DNA of 64,000 nt from Parus major. Lineage: Eukaryota > Chordata > Aves > Passeriformes > Paridae. Under the pieces are notes generated by a model. It made no database searches. It saw only the letters and a list, made by a program, of their open reading frames with translations, and had not been told where the DNA came from. The position numbers and the translations under genes are program-made. The first letter of the stretch is position 1; each line of letters opens with the position of its first letter. The stretch lies in contig NC_031768.1 in assembly GCF_001522545.3 (NCBI RefSeq), positions 8,763,403-8,827,402 on the forward strand, written 5' to 3'. Positions 11,101 through 26,100 of the stretch are shown here, in pieces.

Positions 11101-14100
11101 GATAGCTGCAACGTGGAGGGAATGTGTGTGACAAAGATCAGGACAGAAAGTGCAGTGATTTGGAATAGCCAGTAAAGGAAATTTGTTTTACTTCCCTTCA
11201 GACTTCATTATTTATTACAATTAATTTATAATTATTGCTGTTGTTTGCTAACACATATTTTTAAAAGCAAATATTTACAGTCTGTGAATTTTCTGATAAA
11301 TCTTGTTAAGAAATGTATTACTATTTTCTTTAAGATTAGTTCTTAGACTAGTAGATAAATGGCACAAATGGAGTTTTATGAATTCACAGGATAGAACTGT
11401 ATTTTCTGAGGGAATAAATTCTCATCTAAGTGGAAATGAGTAGAAAGAAGTAGGTGACAGAAGAAAATCTTCTACAGATAATTACTCTACCATCTTTCCT
11501 ATCTTAAATGAAAATGCAGGAAGAGTGAAAAGTAGGGGTATAAAACCACAGCCTTATTGGAGTAATGGTTAACATTCAACAGCCATTACTGAGATAAAAG
11601 AATGGAAAAATCAGAATACTTTTCAGACTTCAGGTGTAAAGCTTTTGGCAGAGTAGAAGCTTTTTTACTTTGCATAGTGAATGCATCCTGAAGTTTGAAT
11701 CTTCAACCAGTGGTGAAAGAATTAAATAGAACTACGAGATGAGACGTATGATTACATCAGTGCATGAAGAGTATATGAAATTATTCTTAAGAATTACAAG
11801 GACAAACATTAACTAGGAAGCCATGGAGAGTTGCAGGGGAACCTCAGATCAGTGCCCAGTTATGTATGTACCACTCTCTTGGAAGGTTAGAGCAGGAGCT
11901 GTGTGAGAGCTGCTGGGAGTAGGATGAGCTGCTTGACTGGGCACAGGGCAAGACAACTTTACCTTGAAAACTTTGAATAAACTTTAACTTGAAAATAAAA
12001 ATTAGCTCAGATAGTTAAGATGATAAATATGTCTATACATCTCTCTTGCAACACTAAAGACATTCCAGAAGAGTAAATGGGTTTTTTTCACCCTTTTTCA
12101 TACTCTGTGGCAAATAATTTCACCACTCTCCTCAGTGACTTGCCAGAATTGCTGAGGACTAAAGTTTGACATGTTTTGTAGCTGCCATTCAAATTCATTT
12201 CTGTAAATCAAATATTTAAATTTCAGGAATATTTGCTACCTTTTATAAAGCAATTTTCAAAAGTATAAAAGGATCTGCAATAGAAACAATTAAATTTTTG
12301 TTATTTGGAAGGTGAAATTGTCTTCATAAACAGTTACAAGACTGTATGTAGGAGTATTTGAGAAGGTATTTTACATAAACTAAAAGATTTTAAATTTTTT
12401 TAAGCTAGTAAAGACATATGTTTTTCCAGACAGTAAAGTTTCCTTGCTTTTTCTTTTATGCTGCATTTAATAAAATTATGTTTATTTCATTAAATTAAAT
12501 TATGTATTATTTTCTAAATTAAATTATGTATGTTATAAATTAAATTATGTATATTAAATTATGTGTATTATATATAAAATAAACCTTTGGGAAAAAAGTT
12601 GAGCTTAATTTTTACCCTAGGTTTATCACCAGAACATGTCAATGTTTTTAATTAATTAGGGGTTTTTTTTGTGCAGTGACAAGATTCCTATTCATGTTAG
12701 TCATGAGAATAATCCAGTTATTACAGGTTAGATTAAAAATATTTTTATAATGAGAATTATCTTAATTTTTTTCCTTCTTCTTTAGTCTATCCAGGCACAT
12801 TTTTAACTAAACACCTTGTAATTTTTTTTTTGTTTGTTTTCAATATTAGGCCACTGATATCTGTGATCCAAACCCTGTCATGATGCTTATTTTGTGTGTC
12901 CACCTGTATGACACTCTCCCTCAGTACTTACCCAAGAGCAGTATAGAATTTACAGGTCCTCTCCATGCTACTATTGTGAAGCAGGTAATGATACCTTTGA
13001 ATTTAGATTTGTAGTAATGCAAGGTTAGAACACTCTGTGTATGTATGTGTTTATATTACGTATAAGCTACAACAAATAATTAATAGGTTTCATGTTATTT
13101 GGCTATTAAATATAGAAGATTAAAGTGTGCATTTTCTGTTTGTATTCCGTTCAGTCTTGGGATTTCATTTCTGGTTTTTCCCTATGCTTGAAAGCACATG
13201 AAAAAATCTACAAATTTGATAAATCTGAGATCAAAGAGAGGAATCAGGGATTCACAGGCATAGGAGTGCAGTGTACACTGTACTCTCAAAAATTAAGGTT
13301 GGATAGTCTGTGAGAAATCTGTACTCCTTTAGAAGGAAAATTATCTACCCAATTATTTGAAATACTTCCTTATTTTTTGATATCCTTAGTTTGTATTTTG
13401 GAACTTACCTGCAGAACACACCCTTTATAGTCTAAAAAATGAGTAAAAATCATCTGATCTTGTTGTATTTTGTTGTGGTAGGTGCGCCTGAAAAACCCGA
13501 GCAATTATACTTTGGCATACAGTGCTATTGTTGTGGGAAGAGATGCTGGTGATTTCTCTTTACCTAAGGGAAACAATGTTACCATTCCTGCTACGTAAGT
13601 AATGACTTGTTAGTATTATTATTTGTAACATTACAGAAATAGAAACTTTCTAATTTAAGAGTGGAGAAACTCTAGAAATGTGTTCAACTGCGAACAGGGC
13701 AAAATTAGTTGGTATAAGGGTCAGGTTTTTCTCCTTAACCTGGAACAAATCTAGAGGAATATTTCAGTGGGATTCTTGCAGTTGAGCTCAATAGAGCTTT
13801 AAGAGCAATATATAAGCCTTCAGATCATTACAGGAGTCATCTGTCTCCAAAGTATCTATTTTTTTTTTCACATACAAAATGATTCACATTTTGTACATCT
13901 ATGCATTTTAGAAGCATGAGCAGGTAGATTTCTTTTCTTCTGAAGTCTCAGATTTTGGTTCTTATTCTAAATTTAGGCATGACTGGGAATTAAAGAGACC
14001 ATGACACAGGTTTGAGTAGTATTACACTGCATCTTTTTGCCCCATCCTTCCTCCCCACCAAGATGGATGTGATGTAGTTATTTGTTCATTGTAATGATTT

Positions 14101-17100
14101 GAGAGAGATTTAATTTTGGGAAAACATTAGGTTATAATTTCTGGTAGAAATACTCATGGTATACCACTATCTCATTGTTTTTGTTCACTAAGTAAATTTT
14201 GCTCTTTCTGTCCTATGCAGCTTTTTGAATCAACACAGGAATTTCATTAATCCCTGTTTAACTAGTGAAGACAAGAGGGATGTGGTGGCTCTGGCTGTCA
14301 GTTAACAGGGTTTAAGTTTAAGGTTTAATTTTATCAGCAAAATATCCATTTACAGATAAAATGGATTAGAGATTGTAAAAAGAAAAAAAAAAGATCAACA
14401 TTTATATGAGAATAAACTGTGAAGGTCAAATTCAAGAAGACTCAAATACAGTGCTCTTTAAGGACCATCAATACGTCAGTATTAAATTACATGCCTGTTA
14501 TAAATATATGCAAAGGGAACAACAAATAATGCTATGTTTTCAGCAAGCTGTGAGGCTGATTTGATTCCATTTTCTTTGCAATTACTTCAAAGACTTATCA
14601 TATAAATTTCATCCTTGAAAATACCATGTGTTTCTATGAAAGGTCAATACCATGGTTGTTTTCCACTTCACCTTTAAGAAACACCCAAAACAAACCACAA
14701 AGCAAAATCAAGACAGAAGAAAATGTGCACAACCTTGTTGTTGCTGCTTGGCATTATATATAAAAACAAATATTTGAAAAATTGCATGGAAATAAAAATC
14801 TGTGGAAATGCCAGTCATGCACAGTAACCTCTTCAGAGTTTATCATAATGTCATGATCATTAAATGAAAAATAGGTTCTTCGAGACTAATAGCTTTCTTA
14901 ATATTCTGGTGCAAGTGTTAAAAATTCCAAGAATTGACGAGCCATATGGGAGTCTTGCAGGTTCTTTATGTTAGATCATAATGTTGTAGGTGGGTTTGGA
15001 AATTACAGTAATGGGATTGACATTCTCGTGTAGCTGAGTGTCACATGTTGCTCATGGCATCATGAATTCTTGATCCAAGATTCCCACTCTCCAGGGCACT
15101 GCACTGTGCTGTGTAGACTTGCAGTTCACAGCAGGAATACCAAAAACCCTCAAGGTCATACAACAATTCCAGAAGATAATTTTCCCCTCACTTTACATTG
15201 ACACAACGTGTATTAATAGAGATAAAAACTGAGCAACTTTGTGGTTTTGCCACAGAATATAACAATTTAAATGCAAATTCTCAATTGTTGCACGAGTCAG
15301 AGGGCAAAGATCAGGCAGAAAGGGCTGCACACTGCTGTTGCCTGTCCTTATTTGTGACCAGAGCACACTTCTTAAAACTTGATCCTTATAGTGGCTTTGG
15401 GAGTGTATGTCTCAGGCAGTTTATTCCTCTGGGTGCCTGCATCACAACATGCTTTTTCAAAACATTTTGAATGGTGAGGGGACCACCATTCAGCACCAAG
15501 AAGCCTCAGATTCTGGGGGACTCAGCAACTCTTCAGTGTCATAATTGGAACTGTCTCCACAGTAGGAACTTGAAAGCTGTAAGAGCCAGGTTTACAGAAC
15601 TTCCAGTATTTCATCATCAATATCCAGAACTGATAATTGGAGACTTCCTGCCTTGTTAAGACTAATATCAAAATCAGAGAGACATTTTGAGAGCTTCAAA
15701 ATGAGAGCTTCAGGCACTAAAGTTTTCTTCTTGTTCTTGTTTCATTGAAGGACTGATGCAAATAAAGTCTGAATTTGTACCTAGTCTAAACTCTCCTGTG
15801 TGGTCCTCTCCAGTTTTCCCATTAGAGAGAAGCTGTTGCTTGTGCAAGAGAACTTTGTTTTTTCTCCCTCTTAATTACTCTGTTTCACTAATTATTCTGA
15901 AGGGTTTTTAACTAATTTCTTTCTCACTTTTCAATGATTAATTTGATTAAGACTGTCTAGATCCACCCCACAAAATGCGTAACAGGCTGACTGCTTAACT
16001 CAGAAAAACCCATTCAGATAGAGGAGCATAAATGGGATCAGTTGTTAACTTAGGGTGATACTCTAATGAAAGAGAACTTCCTGTGCTAGTGAGAGTGTGT
16101 GTGTGTGTAAAAAAAATTAAGCTATATACTGATGTAAAAAGCAATAAAGATTCAGTATTGTTCTTTATCTATATAGTTCTTTTATTAGAATATTTTAAGG
16201 TACTCTTAGGCAGAAGGTTATACTACAATGAAGTATTTCAGAGGAAACAAATTACTTCCTTTTCTAGGAAGACTCTGAAATGTGCTCCTGAAATTACATT
16301 TCTGAGCCCTGTTTTTGTGGGTTTTTTTGTTTTTTTTCCCATAGGAGACAAGGCTTTATAAATGTGGAATTCACAATTCGTTTCCTGCACCCCGCTGAAG
16401 CAGTATTGATACTGATCTCAAATAAAGTTGATGGAAGAGATGGTGCCACACTGACATTCTCTCTGAAATCTGAAGTTAAGAATATTGAGCCTCTTGTAAG
16501 TTTATATGAGTATGATCAATATTGTCACCCAAAAAAATTCTGTTATTCTGTACATTATATCAAAAAAAAAAGGGAACTGAGATAATGTGAGTTACCATCA
16601 GCATTCGCCTTTGACCTGTGAATTTTCAGTTTTCCAATATTAGACTATGTACATGCAGCAAAAACCCTAGAGGAATATGTAAGATTTGTAAGGACATAAA
16701 TCACATTTGGATCCTGAATAAATTGTAAAAATTTGCACTGATTGCTCTGAAAATAAATCTGGAGCCTTTTCAGCATAGGACTCTTAGTGGAAATTCTGTT
16801 ATGGGGTGTTGATGTGCTTCAGCCTAGTGATTTCAGATGTCATGTGTAGATGGACCACAAGTTTGTATTAGATGTTTCTGTATTTGTTTGTGCTTTTTAA
16901 CCACAGAGACTCTGTAGTTGTCAGATATGTCCAATCAGGGCAGGTAGGCCCATGTTTGTAATCCACATTGATCGAGCACATCGGGATAGACTTCTGTACT
17001 CAGATGGTGTTTATGTGAGCCTCTCTTTTTTTTAGCCCCTGACTCTGTTGGAAAGGGAGGTTGGGGCAAGAGAAAAAATAGAGGACATGTAAAGATAAGA

Positions 17101-20100
17101 AGGACAAAATGATGATAACTTGGTTCTTGGCCTTGTGTTTTTTGTTCTTTTGTAGGGTATGATAAAGTGCAAATCCCCATGTTATGAGCTGAAGAAATTG
17201 AACCTAAATGTTACTAATCCCTTCAGAACTGATGGCACATTCAGGTAGACAGTTGTATAAAGACAAGTCTTTAATGATCCTGCTGTTTTATCCACTCTTT
17301 TCCATAATTTTCTTCTTCTTCTTCAAAATGTAAAACCTGGAGGTTAAATGATAGGGATTTACATTCCCAAAATTGTTACAAGCACTATGAAGTGGAAGCT
17401 ATCATAATGAATAAAGAAGATAAATAAGCCTTAATTGAAATCCGTCTCAGTGTAAGCAGTAAAGCTGGAGCTTTAATCAAACAGAGTTCATGAACCTTGC
17501 TTGTATTGTTGTGTTTGGCTGAGGTCCAGCAGAATTACAAAGAGAAACAAGCCATGTTAATTAATAGTTGGTTGTTTTTCCCCAATCTGCTTTATTCTGC
17601 TGTTTAAGTTATTAAGCGTGCAAAAAAAAAAAAAAGCTTTTGCCTTGGGGCTTTCATCATTATCAGTTAGTCTAATTTTTAATTTGTATTCATCATAGCT
17701 GCAACAATTGCAGTTTTAAATGCTACTTTCCTTACTACAAAGAAAATAGATTGTTGCACCCCTTTAAAAACTATTTATGTGATCTGACTCCGTATTTTCT
17801 CTTTAGTCTTTAGAACTAAGCATTGGTTTATCTCATTCATTTATTTGGAAGAACCATCTTTTCACAACATTTTTAAGCGTTTTTTTTTTTGCAACATGAA
17901 TATACATGCTGCAGAATCTGCAAATTAAATTTCTCTTTTCTCCCCAGACTAGGATTGGTATGTACAAATAGTAACAATAACAATAACAACAATCCTATAG
18001 CAGGACTGTTTCCTCTGCTCCAAGCCTTGTGTGTAGTAATCATATGAATTTAATTAGCTTCTGCCTTTTATTTTGAAGTCCTTGAGGTGGTCAGTGAGGC
18101 TGAATCAGTCCTATGATTTGGATAACTCCCTTGGAAATTATCAATGAAGTGATGAAGTAATTTAGTTTTGTGTAATTTAGTTTTATATCATTCAAAAGCT
18201 ACTTGACAACTATGTTAAGTAATTATCAATTTGGGCAACATTTGAACCAATAGTCTACAGTTAAAATACTTTGTATCAGGCTTCCAGTGTTTTGAACAAT
18301 CTAGTGTTTCATTGAGGGATATATTATTTACTTGTAAATAGCACTAGGAAATGCTGGTTTGATACCAAGGGAGAAGATCCTTTACAGAAAAACTAGGGTT
18401 AAACCACAACAAGTACTTTTAAAGTATCTTTAATTGAAGATAATAAGCTTCTTTACTGAGCCTGCATTTAAAAGTTACAATAAATTGAGTTTCATCTTTA
18501 TTCTGCAAGTTAAAAATGCAGTCATTATGTGTACTTGTCATACTACAGGGTAATTTTGCTGGAATCCACAAACTATTTAGTGCACCCAGAGAAAATGTAT
18601 CAAGCCAGGCAAATAAAGCAAGAGGTAAAGTTTAGGTAAGTTCCAGATAACATTTGATAACTATAATATATTGGCTTATATATTTCTATTAATATTACCT
18701 TGTTTGTGCATAGCTGTGTGATACCTGTTCTCATCCTATTCTGAAACAAAGCACTGTGCCAGCTACTAAGAAAAAAGAATGAATTCTACCCAGCTGAAAC
18801 GAGGACAGTACTGCAAAAAAATTATAAACAGATTAAAAAAAAAATATTCTTTAGTAGTTCAGTAATTCTTTATTTAATAATTTAAAATATTTTCCACAGT
18901 TTGGGATATGTAATTTCTAAAGTTCATGTAAACATTCAAAATCCTGAAACACTTATTCAGGGTTTATTGGGAAATATCATGAACTACTGCCTCATCAATA
19001 CTGTAGGTTCTATTGTAATGATAGAAATGGTCCACAGCCTTGTTATTAAATGCAGGCTGTTTTTCAAATTATTTTAAAAAATTAAAAAAAAAAAAAATAG
19101 AAAAAAATAAAAGCAGAAAAATAATGAACATTTTGCTATTAAGAAAAAAATATACACATATTTTAACATATTTTAATAATTTTAGTTTTCTAAAGTGTAA
19201 TATATACTACACTTTCTACTAAGTTAAATAAGTGTATAATAATTGTTGATATAGAAAAGGGTTTTTTAATCATCTTGTATATTTCAGCTTAATTTATCCC
19301 CAGACAATCAGTCTAAACAGTATAATTTTTAGTCACACTTCCAGATCTCATTGCTACAGAATTGATTTCAGGGCATCTTAGGTCTTTAGAAATTTCCTGT
19401 ACTGATTTGCTCTATGTTTAGATGTTTCTTATATCTATGATAACAGAAGCCACTTAATTCCCCCTTTCAGAAGATCTTTTTCATGAATGGAACAACCTTC
19501 TGAAATCTGTATTAAAAAAGTAGTGTGTGTATATTTCATAACTGATCAGTAAGAAGATTTTTGCCCTCAATCATTTTTATTCTTTTGGTAAATCCAGAAA
19601 ATGCCATGTACAAATTGAGGGCCATGTAGAAATTTCTCTAAGTGCTCTGTAACCATAAAACTACCGTGAAGTTGGTGTTTGCCCTTTGGGTAATTGTGTC
19701 TGTGAGACTGATGTCAGGACCAAGGTATGCAAATGACAACTTAATCATCCCAGCACGACCAACTGGGCTCAGCACTCCCTCTGCATCTTCATCCTGTGCC
19801 TCCAGATATGTCAGATCCACTTTAAACCTCACTGTAAGAAGCCTTGCCTGGCAGGTGACCCTTTACCTGCCAGCTTTCCCCTCTGGCAGTGCCACAGGAA
19901 CCCAAAACGGTGTCATTCAGGCTGGAGGGGAGACCAACCCCTGAGTCATTGTGGTGTGGGTTCATCACAGTGTGACTGGAACAATCCCAGTCTGGAGCTA
20001 GAGCCTGAGGAACTGTGTCCTTGCTGGGACACAGCATTGTCTAAGGCCAAAACTAACAGTAGCCAATGTCCTTCAGTGGTTGCAGGAAAGACTTTATTCA

Positions 20101-23100
20101 TGCAGATCTGGATGGTGGTTGGTGAGAAGTGCAGTGCTTTTTTTTTTTTTCTTTAAATTGATTTGACATAGTTTTTCTTTCAAGTATACCGAGACAAGAC
20201 TTTTTCAAGTTATCCACTTCTCTGTGCTTTTCCAAGGCCTTGACACTTCAACTATTATCTTTGGTCTCCATCTGTGTGCCAGCATGGTCTGCTCCCTGTG
20301 GGAGAAGGAAAACCAGGTGGAGAGAAGCATGCCTCATGGCTCAGAAATTTTATGTAATGTAAAACTACCCATAGCTTTCAAGCATGTTGGTATTTTTAAA
20401 TTATGTCCATTGGGGGAAAAAGTATCAAATGACAGTAAAAGTTGAAGGTTATATTTAATAGGTAACTTTTCCTTCATAGATTTCCTACTGTAAAACAAGA
20501 AAGTGGTAAAGATGTACCAATGTTTCACTAATAGTCCTATTCTAAAACCATGACTAAGCAGAATATCATATGCAGTACAGAGTCCATAAGGCTGGATCAT
20601 GATTGCACAGATTGATTTGCAAAACAAGCTGTGAATTTTGATAAATATTTTTACATTAAAGAAATGTATTCTGAACCAAAAAAAGGAAAAAATAATGAAT
20701 GACTTTCAAATGAAGCTCTGCATTGTGTATAGCTTCTTACTGTTAAATAAATTACCTCTTTTTTTAAAACTGGAGATAATGTCAGGAATTCCAAACAATT
20801 TCAATTTTCTGAAGTTTATTCTTGCACTTTTTTTTCTAAGCTGTTTCATGTGCTAAGGAAAGAATTATGTTATGCAGAATACCTGTATTTACTTACTGGA
20901 AGAATAAAGAAAAAATCAGGATCTAAAAATGGTGTCTCTGTATAATATGAGATACAGCATTAATGCCTGTTGTTTCAGAAAATACAGTTTACAAGTATGT
21001 TATCAGGAGTCATTAAAATTCTGGATAATGTTTGATATAAAAGAAATACATCTACTCTAAGCCTTAGTACCTATTTTGGGGAGCTCCTATTTTAGTTTCT
21101 ATCCTACTCTTTGTTCTGAGATCACAAACTGTTCCACTGAGTGTGGAAGCTGGTGAGTATCTCAGATGTGAATTTTGTGTTCAAATGTTTCAGTATTTTC
21201 AATGTATTTCTAAGCTGTTTGTTGTATCTCTTCTTTCTAATAAGATGCTTGCTTGCTAAACATTCTAAAGTTCATTGATTAAGATGCTTCTCTTTGAATT
21301 TAAGATTTTCTCATGGTGTCTGGCACATTTTTTTCCCCCCTTAGTAGTATACAGAATCTGGACCTATAAGGGATTGAAAAGATCATCTAGAAAATTCTGT
21401 TGCAGATACATATAGGAAAGTAATTTTTTTTTCCTGGGAATTTGTTGGATGGAAATCAGTTATTGGCTTGTTTGGAGCCTGGAATGAAGAGCAGAGGCAC
21501 ACTATGACATATGTATAGCTCATATGCCATGATGATGTATGCACACTCTCTGTGTTGACTGCAGAGATGATTTTCCTTTTGATCTGGATTTTTGGCACAC
21601 TTGATAACATGGCAATCCCAGTGGCTTTGTGGGGTTATGTTGGAACTGGTATCTGACAACTCAGGTAGCAGATACTAGAGTCTTTCTGGTGCAAAAGTGT
21701 GGAAGTGGGATGAAATTAGATGATCTTTAAGGTCCCTTCCTATCCAGGCTGTGATTTAAATCTGAGCTGTTTAGAATAAATCACAGCAAGAATGAATTGG
21801 AAATATTCACACCTCAACCAGGCAACTGAAAGTGCCTCACCTGTAACATAATCTTGAACTTTTTTTCATTTAATGAACAGTAAAATTATCTTGCTTTGTT
21901 AGCAAAACAAACCAAACTAAATTAGGGGCAGTTGGAGAAGTTGCTTGGGATCTCTTTCTTATGAGCTGCTCTCCTCTCTCCCCCATCCCCAGCTCCCTCT
22001 GCCCTGGCCTTAAATATTGAAAGACCACAGTGAGCTCTTCCTGGAGCCTTATCTTCTCCAGGATAGATTCATAGGAGAAGTGCTCCAGCACTCTGACCAG
22101 TTCTAGCCCTCCTCTGGCCGCTTCAGTGGTTCTTGTGCTGTGACCCCAGAGCTGGGTGCAGCCCTGCAGGTGAGGTCTGAGCAGAGCAGAGGGGCAGAGC
22201 CCCCTCCCTCCCCTGCAGTGCTTTGGATGCAGCCCAGAACACATTTGGCTCTCTGGGCTCATCTGTAATCTTTCATTTACCAGTATTCCCAAGTCCTCCT
22301 CCACAGAGCTGCTTTTGAGCCATTAATTCCACATTCTGTGTTGATCCCAGGGATTTGCCTGACCCAGGTGCGGTGAACAGTCTGTGCAGACTTATTTTAC
22401 GGCAGCTTTAAGCTCTTCTGCCTAATCCTTTTCCTTATTTCTCTGTGTATTGAAAGAGGATGTATTGAACCAGACTTTGAACATAACCAAAGCTTCTTAT
22501 ACCTTCTGAACTTTATTCCTTTCAGTTTTATTATTGAACAAGATGCTATTTCTTTTTGTTGTGTGGAAGAATGAGACACAATGTTCATGTCTTCCACAAC
22601 ACAGGTTTGTTTTCTTTTCCCATCACTTACCTGCAAGTGCTTTGTTCACTGAAGTAAGAAAAAAAAAAATTGACATTGAGAGAAGTTCAATACTGTGTTA
22701 AATCAGTCTAATGAGTTTCTCAGTTGTTCAGGTCTGCAAATAGGACTTATTCAATGTATAGTTCTCACCAGTGGAAAAATGTAATGTATTTTGTACTATT
22801 CTTATTATTTTTTCATACAGCTTCTGAGCTATTTGTTAGTTCTACAGTGATTCTTCTGCTGTTTTTGCAAGCATGACTTGGCATTCTCAGTCAAAGATAA
22901 AGCATTGAGAGAAATTAGGTTTTATATAAAATTTTTATTTTTTGTAAAGTACAGTATAAATAGTATGTTGTATGCATATACTCAGAGATCATTTTCCTTT
23001 CTGAAAAATGGTCTTTAAGTACAGGTATTAAAACAAATCTCCAGGGTAACATATTCTGAGAATTTTACAAGTCCATTTATTAAAGGTTGTGATTTTTTCT

Positions 23101-26100
23101 TAGCCCAGCAAGATTAACTGTTTAATTTAAGAGAGACCCAACATCAAACACTGAATGTAGTAATTGTTTGCTGTATGCTGGTTCATCAAATTTTACTGCT
23201 GGGCAAAATGACTTTTATGTGTGGATAATTTTAAATCTGAGTTGAGCCGAAATTCTCAGTACTTTTTGAGATACATTGCAGTACTGTTTTCAGCATCTTT
23301 GAGCTCTGTGCTTGTTGTAAATTAAGCAAAACTCTCCTTCCATAAATGTAACTGCACAATCTTAACACCTATCAACAAGAATAGGAATTACTTGTGAAGT
23401 ATAAAAAGCTACTATAAAGTCACATTAAGAAAATATGATGGTCAGGAGCACAGTTTGCTTTGGGGAGTTGGGAGTTCAAAGGAGATTTTGTTCAAAGCTG
23501 TTTTTTGAGTATATCTGTTCTTTTCAAATCCACTTGAAAAGCAATATTGTAATGAACAGAGTTCATGTGATTAGGTTAAGATTCATCCCTTTTTCCTTTC
23601 TTAGTAAAAAACTTGATTACATTTCCTTTTGAATGATTAACAACAATGTTAGCTAATAAAGGTAATTTCTGCTGCTACCTCAAATGGCTAAGGTGATTTT
23701 TCACATTATTGGTTGGAAAATGGTTCCAAAATGTAGTGGTCTGATTTGGTGTGTTTTTTGTTTTTTTGGTTTTTTTTTTTTTNNNNNNNNNNNNNNNNNN
23801 NNNNTTTGTTTTGTTTAGTTTGGTTTTGTTTTTGTTTTGGGCTTTTTTTGTGTTGAAAACATTTGGTTTTCTGATATTTATTCATAAAAAGGGGAGCTAA
23901 ACTACCTATTGGTAATAGAAATGTCCAGTTTTAGAATATTGCTTTTTTTTCCTTTTAGTTCTGAAAACAGCCTGTTAAATTCAAAAATTGGTGCATTGCC
24001 TGAAGATTCAAAGGAAGAGACTTGCTGTAAGTACCTATGCAATGCCTCATGTCTTACTACAGTAGAAATTAGATTATCTACAGATGCAAGATTTTGACAT
24101 CTAAGTATGTTCAATAAATATTATTTATGGGTATTCTCAGTAGCTATTATTTATAGTTTTCATAAAATGTTGGCCTTAAATTGTGCATCACAGTCAAAAA
24201 TTCAGCCTGGAGAAGGTTCCAGGGTGATCTTATTGTGGCTTTCCAGTACCTGGAGGAGTTGCAAGAGAGCTGGAGAGGGGCTTTTTACAAGGGAATGTAG
24301 GGATAGAACAAGAGGTGATGCCTTTAAACTGAAGGAAGGCAGGTTTAGATTAGATATGAGGAAGAAATTCTTACTGTGAGGGTGGTGAGGCGTTGGACAG
24401 GTTACTCAGAAAAGTTGTGGGTGTCCCATCTCTGTTCTATTTGGCCAGAATTTGGCATAGTTTTTTTATGTGATCTCACTAATTTCTGTTGTTTTCACTT
24501 TCATATTATTCTTAAGTCTGCTATCCTGCCTAGAAGGCCAGATAGAAAACCTTGAAGGTCTGGTTCTGCCATGTCAAAATGTGCTTAGCAGATGAGAAAC
24601 ATACAGTGGGAAAGTCAGAGTCTGCTGGATTCAACCCTAAGGTTCTTGCTCAGCATAATGTTTTTGTGAAAGCAGTGCAAAAATGCCTGTGTTGCCAGAA
24701 ATTAGGTTTTGTCTGTTCTAGAGGATTTCAGACATAAGTTGCTGCTCTAATAGTGAGATTCTTTGTTTAAATAGCAGTGAATTATACTTCTCCCTTCTGA
24801 TGTGAGTAGACCTTATCTTAGAGGCTGTACCTCCTTAAGGAATTTTTAATGGTGAGAGCTGTCTGCTTTCCCCAGTTTTGTACAGAATAAGAACACAGGT
24901 AATTAGTAAAATATATTTAAATAATACAGCATGGAATATTGCAGCACATTTACACAACTTTAACTGTAAATACTGATTACTCATTACAGGTGTGCCTTAA
25001 ATACTGATTGCTACAGGAGGCTGTATACAGTATCCTTTTTTTTAAACTCATGCAACTACTTTATTTTACAACCTGTGCCATTGTATCTAAACATCCACTT
25101 AAATTTATTTTAACAGCTGATCAATCTGGCCTCCTGCATGAGTTCTTCAGTCCAATGGAAGAAGTGGTCTTGAAAGCAAAAGGTTCTGCAGCCTTAGATA
25201 TTCACTTCCTTCCCTTTCATCAGGAAAAGCGTTACTGCACTGTCATTCTGGTTAATGAAAAGGTAAGAATAAAGTGTGTGTTCTGTGTTTTATCATGTCG
25301 GGTAAGAATCAGGACTTTTGCCAATTATTCATGAATAGGGTGAATGAAAGCAGTGCTGTGAAAAGGGACTTGGAGGTCCTGATCAAGGGCAACTGTTTAC
25401 TGTCTTTTTACACATAATTAGAATTGTATGGAATGCTGCAGGCAGCTTTTCACTTTAAAACCGCTAAGTAATAAAAAGCAATACTTCAAGGAATGTTATT
25501 TTGGTGGCTTTTCTAGGCATCTCAGCTTCAGAAAAGAGAAGCAGTTTAAATAATTTGTCTTGACGTAGGTGCAAGAATAATGCATAGGCAGGGAATGGAT
25601 AAAGACTTTACTGTTCTGTACTTCTCCATGTATTCATCACTGTACTTAGGATATGCTGTCAAAGTAGAATAATAATTTTCCTTGCTGTCTCTTAAATTTT
25701 TACTCTCAATCAAAGTTCCATTCAGAAAAGACAAGATGAATACTGACTCCATAGCCTTTCAGTCTCTCCTGACTCATGTAGCCTGGGTTTTGCCATATAC
25801 ACTTAATTGAAATTCAATCAAATTACCATGATTTGATTTTGAACAAATTTCAGAGCTTTAAACCTTGCAATCCAACTTCTTGATGTTCCTGTAATCCTTT
25901 ATCTCAGTGGTCACAATCTTATTTCTGTGTCTTTAGTTCATCTTTTCACCTCTTTAACCTATCTGCTGTGTTTTGTCTCTGGCTGTCAATGCTTTTCAAA
26001 ACCCTGTTGTTTCTATAATTTTCTGTGTTTGGCTTATCTCTAGGTTTAAATTTTGCTTCTTACCTTCATAACCTTGCCTCTGTGTTTCAGCTTCACCCCT

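Larger units (their letters stand above)
18636..23958 (+). other. long intron with CR1 copies and an assembly gap
   Basis: 5.3 kb. It contains an A-rich low-complexity stretch (about 19078-19125), a GC-richer unclassified block (19640-20050), two CR1 fragments (21700-21756 plus, 22015-22380 minus), and a T/G-rich low-complexity region interrupted by the assembly gap (23783-23804). No additional exon with matching phase was found. Confidence 0.7.

Noticed and set aside
16909..16941. Possible tiny exon between 16495 and 17156
   Set aside because: The flanking exons already join in frame and the peptide has no strand pattern; the acceptor is weak.
21870..22304. 144-codon minus-strand open frame
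   Set aside because: It is the decayed coding strand of the CR1 fragment, not an independent gene.
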